Shown here one piece after another: positions 1 through 9,855 of a DNA stretch of 64,000 nt. The stretch is from Vibrio metoecus (GTDB lineage: Bacteria > Pseudomonadota > Gammaproteobacteria > Enterobacterales > Vibrionaceae): contig NZ_JJMN01000064.1 in the NCBI RefSeq assembly GCF_000696385.1, positions 62,001 through 126,000 on the forward strand, written 5' to 3'. Positions within the stretch are counted from its first letter, which is position 1. The number at the start of each line of letters is the position of its first letter. The notes under the pieces were generated by a model, which worked only from the letters and a program-made list of their open reading frames with translations, had not been told where the DNA came from and did no database searches. Position numbers and translations under genes: made by a program.

Positions 1-414
1 CGAAAGTGGCCGCATCATGGACAGGATCTTGATAAGAGTTGATTTGATGATTACCCGTAACATTACACTCTGCACCGCTGGTTGGGCCAAACTCTTCCAC
101 ACAGTTGTGAATCATATGATCGTAGCTGTGGTTGCCGACAATGTGGCCTGAATCCAGTGCAAATTTGAGAGCCTCTAGAGCACGATCTTCATTTTCATCA
201 CCGATACCATCTAGGTGCCAAGCGTTAACATAAAAATGTCGCTTTAAACACCACCTTGGTTCAACACTTTTATCACTTCAATCGAGGCGTTGATCGGACC
301 GTCATCAAAAGTCAGATAAATCGTACCTTTCGGTGTGCTGGTAGCAAGTGAGGGGGCTGAAATAGCGAAAGCCATTGCAGTAAATAAAGCCAATTTTTTT
401 AATTTCATATTCAT
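1..414 (-). pseudogene. Chitin oligosaccharide deacetylase, N-terminal part, frameshifted; runs off the window edge
   Basis: The minus-strand reading begins with a signal peptide (basic MNMKLKK, a hydrophobic stretch, then A-P-S-L-A before the mature part). The NodB motif TFDDGP follows, and further on the metal-binding HSYDH motif appears. Together they identify a secreted polysaccharide deacetylase that removes acetyl groups from chitin oligosaccharides. The frame breaks twice close together. The A run at 246-248 and the A run at 232-236 each look one base too long; shortening both restores GGVKATFYVNAWHLDG, which matches the family as I remember it. ATG codons at 420, 414 and 408 are all in frame; I chose 414. 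The gene diverges from the chitobiose operon, which takes up the products. Its C-terminus lies outside the window. Confidence 0.85.
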
Positions 415-659
415 TTCCATTTATTTAAATAAGAAATTTAGGGTGACGTTGTTAGTGTTTATATTGATAGAAATAACAAGTTTCTAGCGGTGCTTATTTA
501 TTTTCTCTGATTATCCTATCCAGAAGTACATCAATAAAAATAGCGTTAACTATCTGAAATGGGATTTTGTTCACGAATAACGCAACCGGTTGCGCTTTTT
601 AATGTGCATTTTATTTGCTACAGTTTTTAGGTCGATATTTGAACAAGGGACGTTTGAGC
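415..659. promoter_or_regulatory. Divergent promoter region between chitin deacetylase and chitobiose operon
   Basis: This AT-rich intergenic stretch separates two divergent chitin-use genes and must hold both promoters. The only strong sequence signal is the 14-base palindrome at 581-594. In V. cholerae the chitobiose promoter is known to be activated by the chitin sensor ChiS; I cannot assign its sites by eye here. Confidence 0.6.
581..594. promoter_or_regulatory. LacI-family operator upstream of chitobiose operon
   Basis: CGCAACCGGTTGCG is a perfect 14-base palindrome with the central AACCGGTT typical of LacI-family operators. It lies 66 bases before the chbB start codon, where a bound repressor would block transcription. 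The last gene of the operon encodes a LacI-type regulator, the obvious candidate ligand. That link is inferred from position and family. Confidence 0.75.
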
Positions 660-965
660 ATGAAAAAAATCCTACTCTGTTGTAGTGCGGGTATGTCTAC
701 CAGTATGTTAGTAAAGAAAATGCAGCAAGCTGCTGAAATTAAAGGAATTGAATGTAAGATTGATGCGCTGTCAGTGAATGCATTTGAAGAGGTGATCCAG
801 GAATATGATGTCTGTCTACTGGGGCCACAAGTCCGTTTTCAGCTAGAAGAGTTACGCAAGACAGCTAACGAATACGGTAAAAATATTGCTGCCATCTCTC
901 CTCAAGCTTACGGCATGATGAAAGGTGATGAGGTTCTTCAGCAAGCATTAGATTTAATTAACTAA
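660..965 (+). CDS. chbB: PTS chitobiose/cellobiose-type transporter subunit IIB
   Basis: This 101-residue protein is a lactose/cellobiose-family IIB subunit. It receives phosphate from IIA and passes it to the incoming N,N'-diacetylchitobiose. The N-terminal motif LLCCSAGMSTS carries the active-site cysteine (second C) in the P-loop characteristic of the family, and LLGPQVRF follows at about residue 60. I chose the ATG at 660 because AAGGGA lies about ten bases upstream; an upstream in-frame start would add 15 residues with no family match. It is the first gene of the IIB-IIC-IIA-chbF-chbG-regulator cluster, an order different from E. coli chbBCARFG because the regulator here is LacI-type and last. 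Confidence 0.93.
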   Translation: MKKILLCCSAGMSTSMLVKKMQQAAEIKGIECKIDALSVNAFEEVIQEYDVCLLGPQVRFQLEELRKTANEYGKNIAAISPQAYGMMKGDEVLQQALDLIN

Positions 966-997
966 ATATTTCTTTGACTGAAAATATTGCCACTCAA

Positions 998-1018
998 CTC
1001 TCATCGATTAAATGAGGG
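998..1018 (+). repeat. Small intercistronic RNA hairpin between chbB and chbC
   Basis: CTCTCAT and ATGAGGG pair over seven bases, one of them a G-U wobble, around a 7-base loop. The hairpin sits between the IIB and IIC genes, without a T run, so it is more likely an mRNA processing or stability element than a terminator. Confidence 0.4.
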
Positions 1019-1054
1019 TAGGGTAAGTCTTTATCTAAATATAAGGTGAATTCT

Positions 1055-2389
1055 ATGAAGCTTTATGATGCGATAATTGGAATCGTAGAGAAGCATATAG
1101 CGCCCATCGCGGCAAAGGTGGGGAATCAACCCCATGTGAGAGCGATGCGTGACGGCTTTATTGTCGCGATGCCATTTATTATTGTGGGTAGTTTTATTTT
1201 AATTTTTGCTTTTCCTCCTTTTGCTGAAGATACCACGAACACTTTTGGTCGGGTGTGGTTAGATATTGCTACAACCCACTTCGATATGATCATGATGCCT
1301 TTTAATATGTCGATGGGAATCATGACGATATTTGTTTCATTGGGTGTGGCATACAGCTTAGCGAAAGCCTACAAAATGGACGGTATTACGAGTGCGGTGC
1401 TGTCATTAATGAGCTTTTTGTTGGTCGCGGCTCCCGCTAAAGATGACACACTATCTATGGCTCACATGGGGGGAACTGGGATCTTCACTGCGGTGATGTG
1501 TGCTTTTTTTGCGGTGGAACTGTACCGCTTTATGAAAAAACATAACATCACCATTCGTATGCCTGAGCAAGTTCCCCCCGCGATTGCTCGCTCATTTGAA
1601 GTTTTGTTGCCTGTTCTAGCGATTTTTGTGACGCTTTAAAATCCGCTGAGCCTTTTCGTACAAGCCGAGTATGGCATGTTGATCCCTGATGCGGTTATGG
1701 CGATGTTTAAGCCCTTGATCAGTGCTTCAAATACCTTGCCAGCCATTATTGGTGCACTGTTAGTGTGTCAGTTGTTGTGGTTTGCAGGGATTCATGGCGC
1801 TGCGATTGTTGTGGGCTTACTGTCTCCCATCTTCTTAACCAATATTAGTGCCAATATCGATGCATTCGTTACTGGGCAGCCTGTGCCGAATATTTTTACT
1901 CAACCGTTCTGGGATTTTTATATTTTCATTGGTGGCTCTGGGGCAACACTCGCGCTCGTTATTCTGATGTCGTTCAGCCGTTCTGCACACCTGAAAAGTA
2001 TCGGTCGAATGAGTGCGGTTCCTGGATTTTTCCAAATCAACGAACCAGTCATTTTTGGTAGCCCTGTGGTGATGAACCCAATTCTATTCCTGCCATTTGT
2101 TTTTGCTCCGGTGATTAACGCTACGATCTCTTATTTCGCTATCCAGCTAGGTTTTGTTGGTATGGGGGTTGCGACGACACCTTGGACTACGCCGGCAATT
2201 ATCGGTGCATCTTGGGGAAGTGGTTGGACATTGACTCCAGTGTTGCTGGTTATAGGCTTGCTTATTCTTGATCTGTTCATCTACTTACCTTTCTTCAAAA
2301 TGTTTGAAAAACAAGTGCTTGAACAAGAACAGCCGACAGAGGTGAAGGCCAAAGCCGCTGAACCTAGCGGACAAGGTGTGACGGTATAA
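1055..2389 (+). pseudogene. chbC: PTS chitobiose transporter subunit IIC (membrane channel), interrupted by an in-frame stop
   Basis: This is the integral-membrane IIC subunit of the chitobiose PTS, with about ten hydrophobic segments. Conserved family segments include GGSGATLALV, FQINEPVIFG and VMNPILFLPF in the C-terminal half. The ATG at 1055 follows AAGGTG. An ochre codon, TAA at 1637-1639, stops translation after 194 residues, yet the same frame continues without a shift to 2389, giving 444 codons in all, the usual length. The stop falls in TTTAAAA. A CAA to TAA change, or one T read as A (TTTTAAA would give Leu-Asn), would explain it. If real, the operon would lack a functional channel. 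Confidence 0.88.
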
Positions 2390-2398
2390 TCGTATGAA

Positions 2399-2427
2399 CT
2401 AAGGTTGCCCATGTTGGGTGGCCTTAG
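2399..2427 (+). repeat. 13-bp intercistronic RNA hairpin between chbC and chbA
   Basis: CTAAGGTTGCCCA and TGGGTGGCCTTAG form a 13-base-pair stem around a TGT loop. Three of the pairs are G-U wobbles that work only in RNA from the plus strand, which argues for function in the chb transcript. No T run follows, so I read it as an mRNA stability or processing element. Confidence 0.6.
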
Positions 2428-2442
2428 CATAGGGAGAAAGAT

Positions 2443-2778
2443 ATGGAACAAGAAATGGTCGTGATGGAAATCATCTGCAATGCCGGTGAGGCGAGAAGTC
2501 TGTGTTATGAGGCATTGCGTTTGTCGCGAACAAAATCCTTTGATCTGGCAGAAGATAAATTGCGTCAAGCCAAAGAGTGCTTAAATAAAGCCCACCTCAT
2601 TCAAACCCAATTGATTGAAGAGGACCAAGGTGAAGGCAAAGTATCGATGACCTTAGTGATGGTGCATGCTCAAGATCACTTAATGACCACAATACTCGCA
2701 CAAGAAATGGCAACAGAGATGGTGGCCTTACACAAACAGCTAGCGAGTGAGGGAACGAAATGTCTCGAAATGCATTAA
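2443..2778 (+). CDS. chbA: PTS chitobiose transporter subunit IIA
   Basis: This 111-residue all-helical subunit passes phosphate from HPr to IIB. The phospho-accepting histidine is expected in MVHAQDHLM near residue 71, matching the lactose/cellobiose IIA signature. AGGGAGA lies just upstream of the ATG. The 3' end overlaps the start of chbF by 19 bases, suggesting translational coupling between the transport and hydrolysis steps. Confidence 0.92.
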   Translation: MEQEMVVMEIICNAGEARSLCYEALRLSRTKSFDLAEDKLRQAKECLNKAHLIQTQLIEEDQGEGKVSMTLVMVHAQDHLMTTILAQEMATEMVALHKQLASEGTKCLEMH

Positions 2779-4084
2779 AACTGGCGATCATCGGCGGGGG
2801 GAGCAGCTATACCCCCGAGTTGGTTGAGGGTGTTCTTAAAAGATTAGAGTTTCTTCCAGTCAAACAATTGTACTTTGTCGATATTGAAGCAGGGGCGGAA
2901 AAGCTACATATCATTCGTGAACTCGCCCAAAGAATGGTTGACAAGGTTGGGGCTGACATCGAAATTAAAGCGGGATTTGATCGCCGAGAGGCGATTGCCG
3001 GTGCGGATTTCATCATGACTCAGTTCCGTGTTGGAGGACTAGCGGCAAGAGCGAGTGATGAGCGTATTCCATTGAAATATGATGTGATTGGGCAAGAAAC
3101 CACAGGGCCTGGTGGTTTTGCTAAAGCACTTAGAACAATCCCCGTCATATTGGATATTTGCCGAGATATTGAAGAGCTCGCCCCCAACGCTTGGATGCTG
3201 AATTTTACCAATCCTGCGGGTTTGGTTTCTGAAGCCGTCAGCAAGTATTCGAAAGTCAAAAGTATAGGATTATGTAATGTTCCAGTTTCTATGCAGATGA
3301 TGATCGCGGAAATGATGGAGTGCGACCCGAAAGCGTTGCAGCTTGAATTTGCAGGTTTGAACCATTTGGTTTGGGTTCATCAAGCATGGCTTGATGGACA
3401 AAACATTACCCAAACTGTATTGGAGAAAGTCGGTGATGGTGCCAATTTCAGTATGAAAAATATCTGGGAGGAACCGTGGGATCCTGAGTTTTTAAAAGCA
3501 CTCGGTGCAATACCTTGTCCATACCATCGTTACTTCTATCAAACCGATGCCATGCTCGCAGAAGAGCAGCACAGTGCGCAAGAGAAAGGAACGCGAGCTG
3601 AGCAGGTTATGGCAACTGAGAAAGCGTTATTTGAGCTTTATCAAAACCCTAATCTAGACCATAAGCCTAAAGAATTGGAAGCCCGTGGTGGTGCGTACTA
3701 TTCGGATGCATCGTTAAACCTAGTGGATGCTATTTACAACAATCGTAATGGAATTCATGTGGTCAATGTTCTCAATAATGGGGCGATCAGTTCATTGCCG
3801 CATAATGCGGTGATTGAGTGTAGTGCGGTGGTGGGAAGTTGGGGAGCTAAACCGATTACGGTCGGAGAGCTTTCACCGAAAATCAGTGGTTTGCTACATC
3901 AAGTAAAAGCCTATGAACAGCTTGCAATTGAAGCGGCGGTGCATGGTGATTACCACCTTGCATTAATGGCTCTTAACGAATAACCCTACTCGTCCCCGAT
4001 ATTGGTCGAGCAAAAGCGATTTTGGATGATATTCTGCGTGAAAATGCGGCTTACTTACCTCAGTTTAAACTGACGTCGTTGTAA
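2760..4084 (+). pseudogene. chbF: 6-phospho-beta-glucosidase, glycoside hydrolase family 4 (chitobiose-6-phosphate), C-terminal frameshift
   Basis: GH4 enzymes use NAD and a divalent metal to cleave 6-phospho-glycosides, here the phosphorylated chitobiose delivered by the PTS. Seen: the N-terminal nucleotide-binding motif IIGGGSSYTPELVEG, then MLNFTNPAGL, the metal-ligand segment GLCNVPVSM, and GLNHLVW. Reading stops at 3983 after 407 residues, but the next frame carries VPDIGRAKAILDD and continues to 4084, which gives about 441 residues, the normal family length. A single lost base near 3975-3985 explains it; GAAATAACC instead of GAATAACC would restore the frame. Most of the catalytic domain precedes the break. 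Confidence 0.88.
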
Positions 4085-4107
4085 CTTTGCTTAAGGTGAA
4101 TCTCGAG

Positions 4108-4866
4108 ATGAAGGTAATTTTTAACGCCGATGACTTTGGGCTGACGCCAGGGGTGAATGAAGGCATCGTCAAAGCACATCGGGATGGGGTGGTGAAATCA
4201 ACAACCTTGATGGTAGGCATGGATGCGGAACGGCATGCTGTTGAATTGGCTAAACAGTACCCTGAGTTAAAAATCGGCCTTCATCTGAGATTTACGACAG
4301 GGCGTCCTTTAACGGGCGAAAAAAATTTAACACATGAAAATGGTCTGTTCACGTCCTATCGGGACTTCTGGAAACGAAGGGACTATCAACCACTGGCGAT
4401 TTATCATGAAGCGGTTGCTCAAGTGGAACATTTTCTTCAATTAGGTCTTACATTGAGTCATTTAGACAGCCATCATCATGCGCATACGCATCCACAATTT
4501 GCCCCTATCATTTATGAAGTGGCGCAAAAATATCAAGTGCCACTGCGAACTGTAGGGCTTGCCGGTGAGGAAGCGTTTGGGTGTCGTTATCACTTTACTG
4601 ATTTTTTCTACGATGAACGTTTGAGCATCGAGCGATTGGTTAATCATTTACTTGAACTAAAGAGCCGTTTCGAGCTTGTTGAGGTTATGTGCCACCCAGC
4701 TTATGTTGATGCATTATTGGAACAGTGCAGTGGTTATGCAAAGCAAAGGGAAGAAGAACTGCGAATTTTAACCAGCTCACAATTAATACAAATGTTGATT
4801 ATGCATGATATCGAAGTCACGGATTATTCGGCTTTGGTTTCTGCTCCTAGTCACTCCTGTGTATGA
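4108..4866 (+). CDS. chbG: Chitooligosaccharide/chitobiose-6-phosphate monodeacetylase ChbG (YdjC family)
   Basis: This 252-residue cytoplasmic enzyme removes one acetyl group from chitobiose-6-phosphate so that ChbF can act and the inducer can form. The YdjC-family metal site shows as NADDFGLTPGVNEG at the N-terminus, GLHLRFT and SHLDSHHHAH in the middle, and MCHPAYVD near the end. The ATG at 4108 follows AAGGTG with about ten bases of spacing; the in-frame TTG at 4087 has no better ribosome site. It lies 23 bases after the restored end of chbF and belongs to the same operon. Confidence 0.9.
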   Translation: MKVIFNADDFGLTPGVNEGIVKAHRDGVVKSTTLMVGMDAERHAVELAKQYPELKIGLHLRFTTGRPLTGEKNLTHENGLFTSYRDFWKRRDYQPLAIYHEAVAQVEHFLQLGLTLSHLDSHHHAHTHPQFAPIIYEVAQKYQVPLRTVGLAGEEAFGCRYHFTDFFYDERLSIERLVNHLLELKSRFELVEVMCHPAYVDALLEQCSGYAKQREEELRILTSSQLIQMLIMHDIEVTDYSALVSAPSHSCV

Positions 4867-4966
4867 TGAATTTTGTCTCGCCGAGTTGCCGTTTTCATGA
4901 CGGTTTGTCGTGAGAACTGGTAGTTCCTTGTTTTTCTGAAGTTTCTGACTTCCTATAGGCTCTAAT

Positions 4967-5971
4967 ATGGCAAGAATTAAAGATGTCGCTGAACTCGCAG
5001 GTGTCAATCGATCCACCGTGTCCAGAATCATTAATGGTGAGGGCAAATTTAAAGAAGAGACTCGGCGTAAAGTTGAGCAAGCTATGTCTCAGCTTAATTA
5101 TCGTCCGAGCGCTATCGCACGTTCTCTAGCGACGTCCTCATCCAATATCGTAGGCTTGTTGGTCACCTTTTATACGGGGGGATTTTTTGGTGAGATGATG
5201 GAACAGGTGCAAACAGAATTAGATATGCACCAAAAGTTTTTGATCACCGCCCAAGGTCATCACACTGCCCAAGGAGAGAGAGACGCAATCCAACGTTTCC
5301 ATGATCTGCGTTGCGATGGTTATGTTTTGCACAGCCGATACTTATCTGATGATGATTTACGAATTTTGGCTCAGCAACCGACGCCATTTGTGCTGCTAGA
5401 TCGTCATGTTGAAGGTTTGGAAGATCGCTGCATTACTTTCGATCATCGTGGTGCAAGTCAATTGGCTGTAAATCATTTATTGAAGCAAGGACATAAGAAC
5501 ATAGCGTGTATCACTGGGCCGTCACATCGGCACAATAGCCGCTTACGCCTACAAGGTTATCTCGATGCTTTAAATCATGCAGAGATTGCGCCAACGCAGA
5601 CGCTATGTGCTGAGGGCAACTATGGTCGACATAGTGGTTATGTTGCGATGCAGCAGCTGTTAGAGCGACACCCAGATATTACGGCCGTTTTTTCTTGCAG
5701 CGAAGAGATGACGACGGGTGCACTGCAATATCTGCATGAACAGCGTATCTCAGTGCCTGAACGAATCTCACTGGTGAGTTTTGATAGTGTTGATTTGTGC
5801 GAAAGTTTATATCCGACGGTAACGGCGGTGCATTTCCCTATCAGTGAAATGGCCCGAGCCGCTGTTCAATCCTTGATCGCAATGGTGAAACAGCAACCGC
5901 TCTCTGGCTTGCAGTGTTTTAGCCCAATCTTAAAAACGCGTAACGCAGACCAAGCCTTATCGCATGTCTAA
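4967..5971 (+). CDS. LacI-family transcriptional regulator of the chitobiose operon
   Basis: This 334-residue regulator has the N-terminal LacI helix-turn-helix and hinge (IKDVAELAGVNRSTVSR, then NYRPSAIARSLA) followed by a periplasmic-binding-protein-like sensor domain (IVGLLVTFYTGGFFGEM and onward). It is the last gene of the operon, 100 bases after chbG. The palindrome at 581-594 is its likely operator, and a chitobiose-derived sugar its likely effector; both are inferences. E. coli controls the equivalent operon with an AraC-type regulator, so this is a different regulatory solution. Confidence 0.88.
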   Translation: MARIKDVAELAGVNRSTVSRIINGEGKFKEETRRKVEQAMSQLNYRPSAIARSLATSSSNIVGLLVTFYTGGFFGEMMEQVQTELDMHQKFLITAQGHHTAQGERDAIQRFHDLRCDGYVLHSRYLSDDDLRILAQQPTPFVLLDRHVEGLEDRCITFDHRGASQLAVNHLLKQGHKNIACITGPSHRHNSRLRLQGYLDALNHAEIAPTQTLCAEGNYGRHSGYVAMQQLLERHPDITAVFSCSEEMTTGALQYLHEQRISVPERISLVSFDSVDLCESLYPTVTAVHFPISEMARAAVQSLIAMVKQQPLSGLQCFSPILKTRNADQALSHV

Positions 5972-6005
5972 CATCTGAAAGTAAGGGTAAGGAAAGATTT
6001 GATGC

Positions 6006-6036
6006 GTGTCGCTTAACCACACTTGGTAAGCGACAC
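6006..6036. terminator. Inverted repeat between convergent regulator and opgH genes
   Basis: GTGTCGCTTA and TAAGCGACAC are perfect 10-base arms around an 11-base loop, between two convergent genes. There is no clear T run on either side, so it is at best a weak or factor-assisted terminator. Confidence 0.5.
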
Positions 6037-6048
6037 GAAGAGGGGGGA

Positions 6049-8199
6049 TCACACGCTCGGTGGTAGTTTTGCCACTTGCTGTATCAGAAGTGGGTTACCC
6101 AAAACATAGCTCAGTTCTACTTTGGTCAGTAACGCTAATAAGCTCTCTTGGCTTTCCGCTTCTTGTACTTTGATGCGAGCCACTGCATCTAAAGGTTCAA
6201 TCGCTGAGCCTGGCTGACGAGAGGGGAGTTTATCCATCATAGCAATATGCAGCGCAATGAGATTATGGTCGGCAAGAACCATTCGTGCACTCCATACTTC
6301 CTGTAGATCAACCACATACTCTTCACGACGAGCCTGCGCTGCCAGTACAATAGCTGGCGTTTCGATCTCTTCAGGTGTAGCAAGAATACGCATTTTCTTA
6401 AACCACGAACCAAGAGCGTGTGACGCCGTGATCCCTGAGAGAGGAACCGAGAGCCATAATCCAATCAGAGCGGGTGACATCCAGGCTAGCAGTGTCCAAG
6501 AATCAAGCATGGCTGCATAACCAAGCAAGAGACCTGCCGTCATGTGCCAGCGATGTCGGTAGAGTAAGTCTTTGATGGGTAAACTGCCATCATCTCGACG
6601 TTGCGGTGCCCAGCCACTATCTCGACCAAACAGGATCGAGACGACAGCACCACAGTGAATCAACATCATGATTGGAGCGACTAATGCTGAAAGCAAAATT
6701 TCAGTCATCGCACTGAGCATGACTTTAAAACGCCCACCCAAAGTGCGACACATTTCGCCATCAAACATCAAGAGCAGCAAGCCGAAAATTTTCGGACTGA
6801 ATAGGATGCCCATGGTGATATAGAACAGCTGTAATGCTCGGGCTGAGTCCATTACTGGCCATGTTGGGAATAGTGAGAACTGCTCAGTAAAGTATTCCGG
6901 GCGAATAAAGTGTGCTTGCAGTGCGAGCAACAAACCAGACAAGATCAGCAATAACCAAAATGGCGAAGAGAGATAAGACATAATGCCAGTGGTTAAATGT
7001 AAACGGCTAATCCAGTGTAGACCTTTGGAACCGATGATTCGGCTGTGTTGTAGGTTGCCTTGACACCAACGACGATCGCGCACCGCCAAATCGATGATTG
7101 ACGGTGGACACTCTTCAAATGAACCGCTCAAATCAGCCGCAATGGTGACACTCCAACCAGCACGACGAATCAATGCGGCCTCAACGAAATCGTGACTTAG
7201 GATATGGCCACCAAATGGTGGACGACCAGATAAGTGAGGTAGCCCAGCTGCACTCATGAAGGCTTCAGTGCGAATAATCGCATTATGTCCCCAGAAGTTG
7301 CCTTCTTTTTGTACCCACCAAGCTAAGCCTGTTCCGACGATAGGACCATAAATTCGTGCGGCAAATTGCTGCACGCGAGCCATCAGAGTTGTACCGTTGA
7401 TCAGGGCAGGAATCGTTTGAATTAAGCCAGCATCGGGATCACTTTGCATACGTTGAGCCAACGAAATCATAGTGCTTGGCTGCATCACACTGTCAGCATC
7501 CAAAACCAATAAGTGATCGTACGCTGAGCCCCAACGACGGCAGAAGTCTGCGATATTACCTGCTTTACGCGCAATATTCTTACGACGGCGGCGGTAGTAT
7601 ACGTTGGCTTGGCCTGCTGTTTGTTGGCGCAGTAACCAGAACGCTTGTTCTTCGGCTAAGGCCACTTCAGGGTCGGTGGTGTCACTGAGAATAAACCAGT
7701 CAAATGCATGACCATGCTCTGTTTTCGTAAGCGCTAAGGCCATGGTTTCAACCGCGGCAAAAACACGATCTGGTGACTCGTTGTAGGTCGGCATCAAGAT
7801 CGCGGTGCGCGTGGTCAAAGGTTGTTCAACGACAGTGACTTTTTTGCGACTCGTTAAAACGAAGAAGCCCGCGATTGAGCTAGAAAACGCCAGAGCGATC
7901 CAACAGAAGTTGATGGCGAATAGGACTAGTACGGCATACTCGATCGGGGTTAAGCCACCCACTAAAAATACACCGCGCATTTCAAAGATTGCAAAAGCAG
8001 AGAGCAGTAACGCAAAGCCAACAACGAACACGCGGCGTAGCGGGTTGGATTTTACTCCATCCGCTTGAATGGGAGAGCGAGGAAAACCTTCACTGAGTCG
8101 TTTTAGGTTTTGCTCTGGCATTTCACCGTGTTGTTCTGGCGGCATAGCAGCACCTCCCATTAACTGGGAGGCACCTTGTTCAACCATAGGGTTTGTCAT
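6049..8199 (-). CDS. opgH: Glucans biosynthesis glucosyltransferase H
   Basis: OpgH is the inner-membrane family 2 glycosyltransferase that builds the beta-1,2 backbone of osmoregulated periplasmic glucans from UDP-glucose. The 716 residues begin with a proline-rich cytoplasmic tail and two membrane segments. The glycosyltransferase domain follows ([16 protein letters not shown], the DxD-type motif [24 protein letters not shown], and RDRRWCQGN as the QxxRW-like acceptor motif), then further membrane segments. Length and motif order match E. coli OpgH. It lies 18 bases downstream of opgG on the same strand, forming the opgGH operon. Confidence 0.95.
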   Translation of the reverse strand: MTNPMVEQGASQLMGGAAMPPEQHGEMPEQNLKRLSEGFPRSPIQADGVKSNPLRRVFVVGFALLLSAFAIFEMRGVFLVGGLTPIEYAVLVLFAINFCWIALAFSSSIAGFFVLTSRKKVTVVEQPLTTRTAILMPTYNESPDRVFAAVETMALALTKTEHGHAFDWFILSDTTDPEVALAEEQAFWLLRQQTAGQANVYYRRRRKNIARKAGNIADFCRRWGSAYDHLLVLDADSVMQPSTMISLAQRMQSDPDAGLIQTIPALINGTTLMARVQQFAARIYGPIVGTGLAWWVQKEGNFWGHNAIIRTEAFMSAAGLPHLSGRPPFGGHILSHDFVEAALIRRAGWSVTIAADLSGSFEECPPSIIDLAVRDRRWCQGNLQHSRIIGSKGLHWISRLHLTTGIMSYLSSPFWLLLILSGLLLALQAHFIRPEYFTEQFSLFPTWPVMDSARALQLFYITMGILFSPKIFGLLLLMFDGEMCRTLGGRFKVMLSAMTEILLSALVAPIMMLIHCGAVVSILFGRDSGWAPQRRDDGSLPIKDLLYRHRWHMTAGLLLGYAAMLDSWTLLAWMSPALIGLWLSVPLSGITASHALGSWFKKMRILATPEEIETPAIVLAAQARREEYVVDLQEVWSARMVLADHNLIALHIAMMDKLPSRQPGSAIEPLDAVARIKVQEAESQESLLALLTKVELSYVLGNPLLIQQVAKLPPSV

Positions 8200-8217
8200 A
8201 AAAAATCCGAGAGCTTA

Positions 8218-9855
8218 CTACAGGGTCCAGCGGTATAACCAAGTTTCTACTGGACGCGAATCTTGTAAAGTCAGCTCAGCACGTAACTCAGCCAATTCTA
8301 CTTCACCAGGATCAAATTCAAATGACAGGCGATAGCCATTAGTCGCTGGATTGTCGCGAATAACGACATTGTTAATCACGCCGGCATTTGTGCGCACTTT
8401 AGGCTCTGGCATTTGTGCTGGCTTGTCACCTTGTACTTGGTAGTCAATCACAAACAGACGTTTTGGCGTCGGTTTTGCGATGTCCGCACGTCCACTTGCC
8501 GTACGGCTAACAATGATTGCTTGTGGATTCTCTTCAGCTTTCGCGCCCCAATTCAGGTGATAAGAGAATCGATATTCACTGCCAGCCGCTAGCGGTTGGG
8601 CTGGTTTCCAGAAAGCTACGATGTTGTCATGAATTTCTGATTGAGTTGGAATCTCAGTCAATACAACGGCACCCGCCCCCCAGTTACCCACAGGTTCAAC
8701 CCATAGGCTTGGACGTTTTTCGTAATGCGCTTCCAAATCTTGGTAGTTGGCATAGTCACGTTCACGCTGCATTAAACCAAAGCCTTGAGGAGAGTTATCC
8801 ATAAAAGCGCTGACTTGAAGAGTGCGAGGATTTGCCAGTGGACGCCATAAACGCTCTCCGCGACCGTTAATCATCAGTAAACCATCTGAGTCATGAACAG
8901 AAGGGCGGAAGTCATCGGTTTGTTGACGACCGTTCGGAGAATGCATGTACATACTGGTAGCTGGTGCGAGACCGACTTTTGTAATCTCAACACGAGGGAA
9001 CAAGACCGATTCAACATCCATTCGAGTGTTTTGTCCTGGACGAATCGAGAAGCGGTAAGCACCAGAAACACTAGGGCTATCAAGCAGAGCATGAACCACA
9101 ATTAGGTTCGTGTCGTAATTAGGTTTCTCAACCCAAAACGCACGGAAGATTGGAAACTCTTCTCCTGCCGGATCTGCTGTCTTAATCGCTAAACCACGAG
9201 CAGAAAGACCGTAAGCATTGCCTTTTCCTAGTGCGCGGAAATAACTAGCGCCTTGGAAGACAAACAATTCATCGAAATAAGAAGCGCTATTGAGAGGGTA
9301 GTGCACACGCAAACCGCTATAACCGATATCTTCGGTAGGCAGATTTTGTTGTAACACTTCGCCAGCACTAAACATACTTGGGTCATAGCTCAAGTGTGTG
9401 GCTTGGTTTCCTTCAACGAGGGCAATTTCAATCAGATCTTGGAAGAAGAAACCACGGTGGAATAACTGCATTTGATAAGGCAAGCCGTCGGCTTTCCATA
9501 CTGCGCTATCGGGTTTAAAACGAATATCGCGGTACTCATCATAACTGATGTTCGCCAAGCTTTCTGGCAGAGGATCTTTTAAGGCGATATAAGGCTTTTT
9601 CGCTAACTGGCGAGCAAGGCGAACGACCGTGTCGTTATCAAACGCCCCGGTTTTTGCAAAGCGAACCACGCTTTTGGTATCGCCAGTTTTGACTGGCTTA
9701 GCGGGTTCAGTATTCACTGATGGAGAAGTTTCTGTGTTTTTAATATCTGTAGCAAAGCCATTATCAGACATCAGTAGAGAAGCCCCAAACAACAGGGAAA
9801 AAAGTACAATCAGTTTTTGCGCGTGGCGTTGCACGGCACTGGACACACGAATCAT
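8218..9855 (-). CDS. opgG: Periplasmic glucan biosynthesis protein G
   Basis: OpgG is the periplasmic partner of OpgH and is needed for branching and release of the glucan. The protein has a signal peptide ([17 protein letters not shown], hydrophobic core, cleavage after NGFA). The OpgG/MdoG fold begins about 70 residues in ([20 protein letters not shown]) and runs to the end, 545 residues in total, about 40 more than E. coli OpgG because of a low-complexity linker after the signal peptide. I chose the ATG at 9855; an in-frame TTG at 9876 would add seven residues before the signal peptide. Confidence 0.93.
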   Translation of the reverse strand: MIRVSSAVQRHAQKLIVLFSLLFGASLLMSDNGFATDIKNTETSPSVNTEPAKPVKTGDTKSVVRFAKTGAFDNDTVVRLARQLAKKPYIALKDPLPESLANISYDEYRDIRFKPDSAVWKADGLPYQMQLFHRGFFFQDLIEIALVEGNQATHLSYDPSMFSAGEVLQQNLPTEDIGYSGLRVHYPLNSASYFDELFVFQGASYFRALGKGNAYGLSARGLAIKTADPAGEEFPIFRAFWVEKPNYDTNLIVVHALLDSPSVSGAYRFSIRPGQNTRMDVESVLFPRVEITKVGLAPATSMYMHSPNGRQQTDDFRPSVHDSDGLLMINGRGERLWRPLANPRTLQVSAFMDNSPQGFGLMQRERDYANYQDLEAHYEKRPSLWVEPVGNWGAGAVVLTEIPTQSEIHDNIVAFWKPAQPLAAGSEYRFSYHLNWGAKAEENPQAIIVSRTASGRADIAKPTPKRLFVIDYQVQGDKPAQMPEPKVRTNAGVINNVVIRDNPATNGYRLSFEFDPGEVELAELRAELTLQDSRPVETWLYRWTL

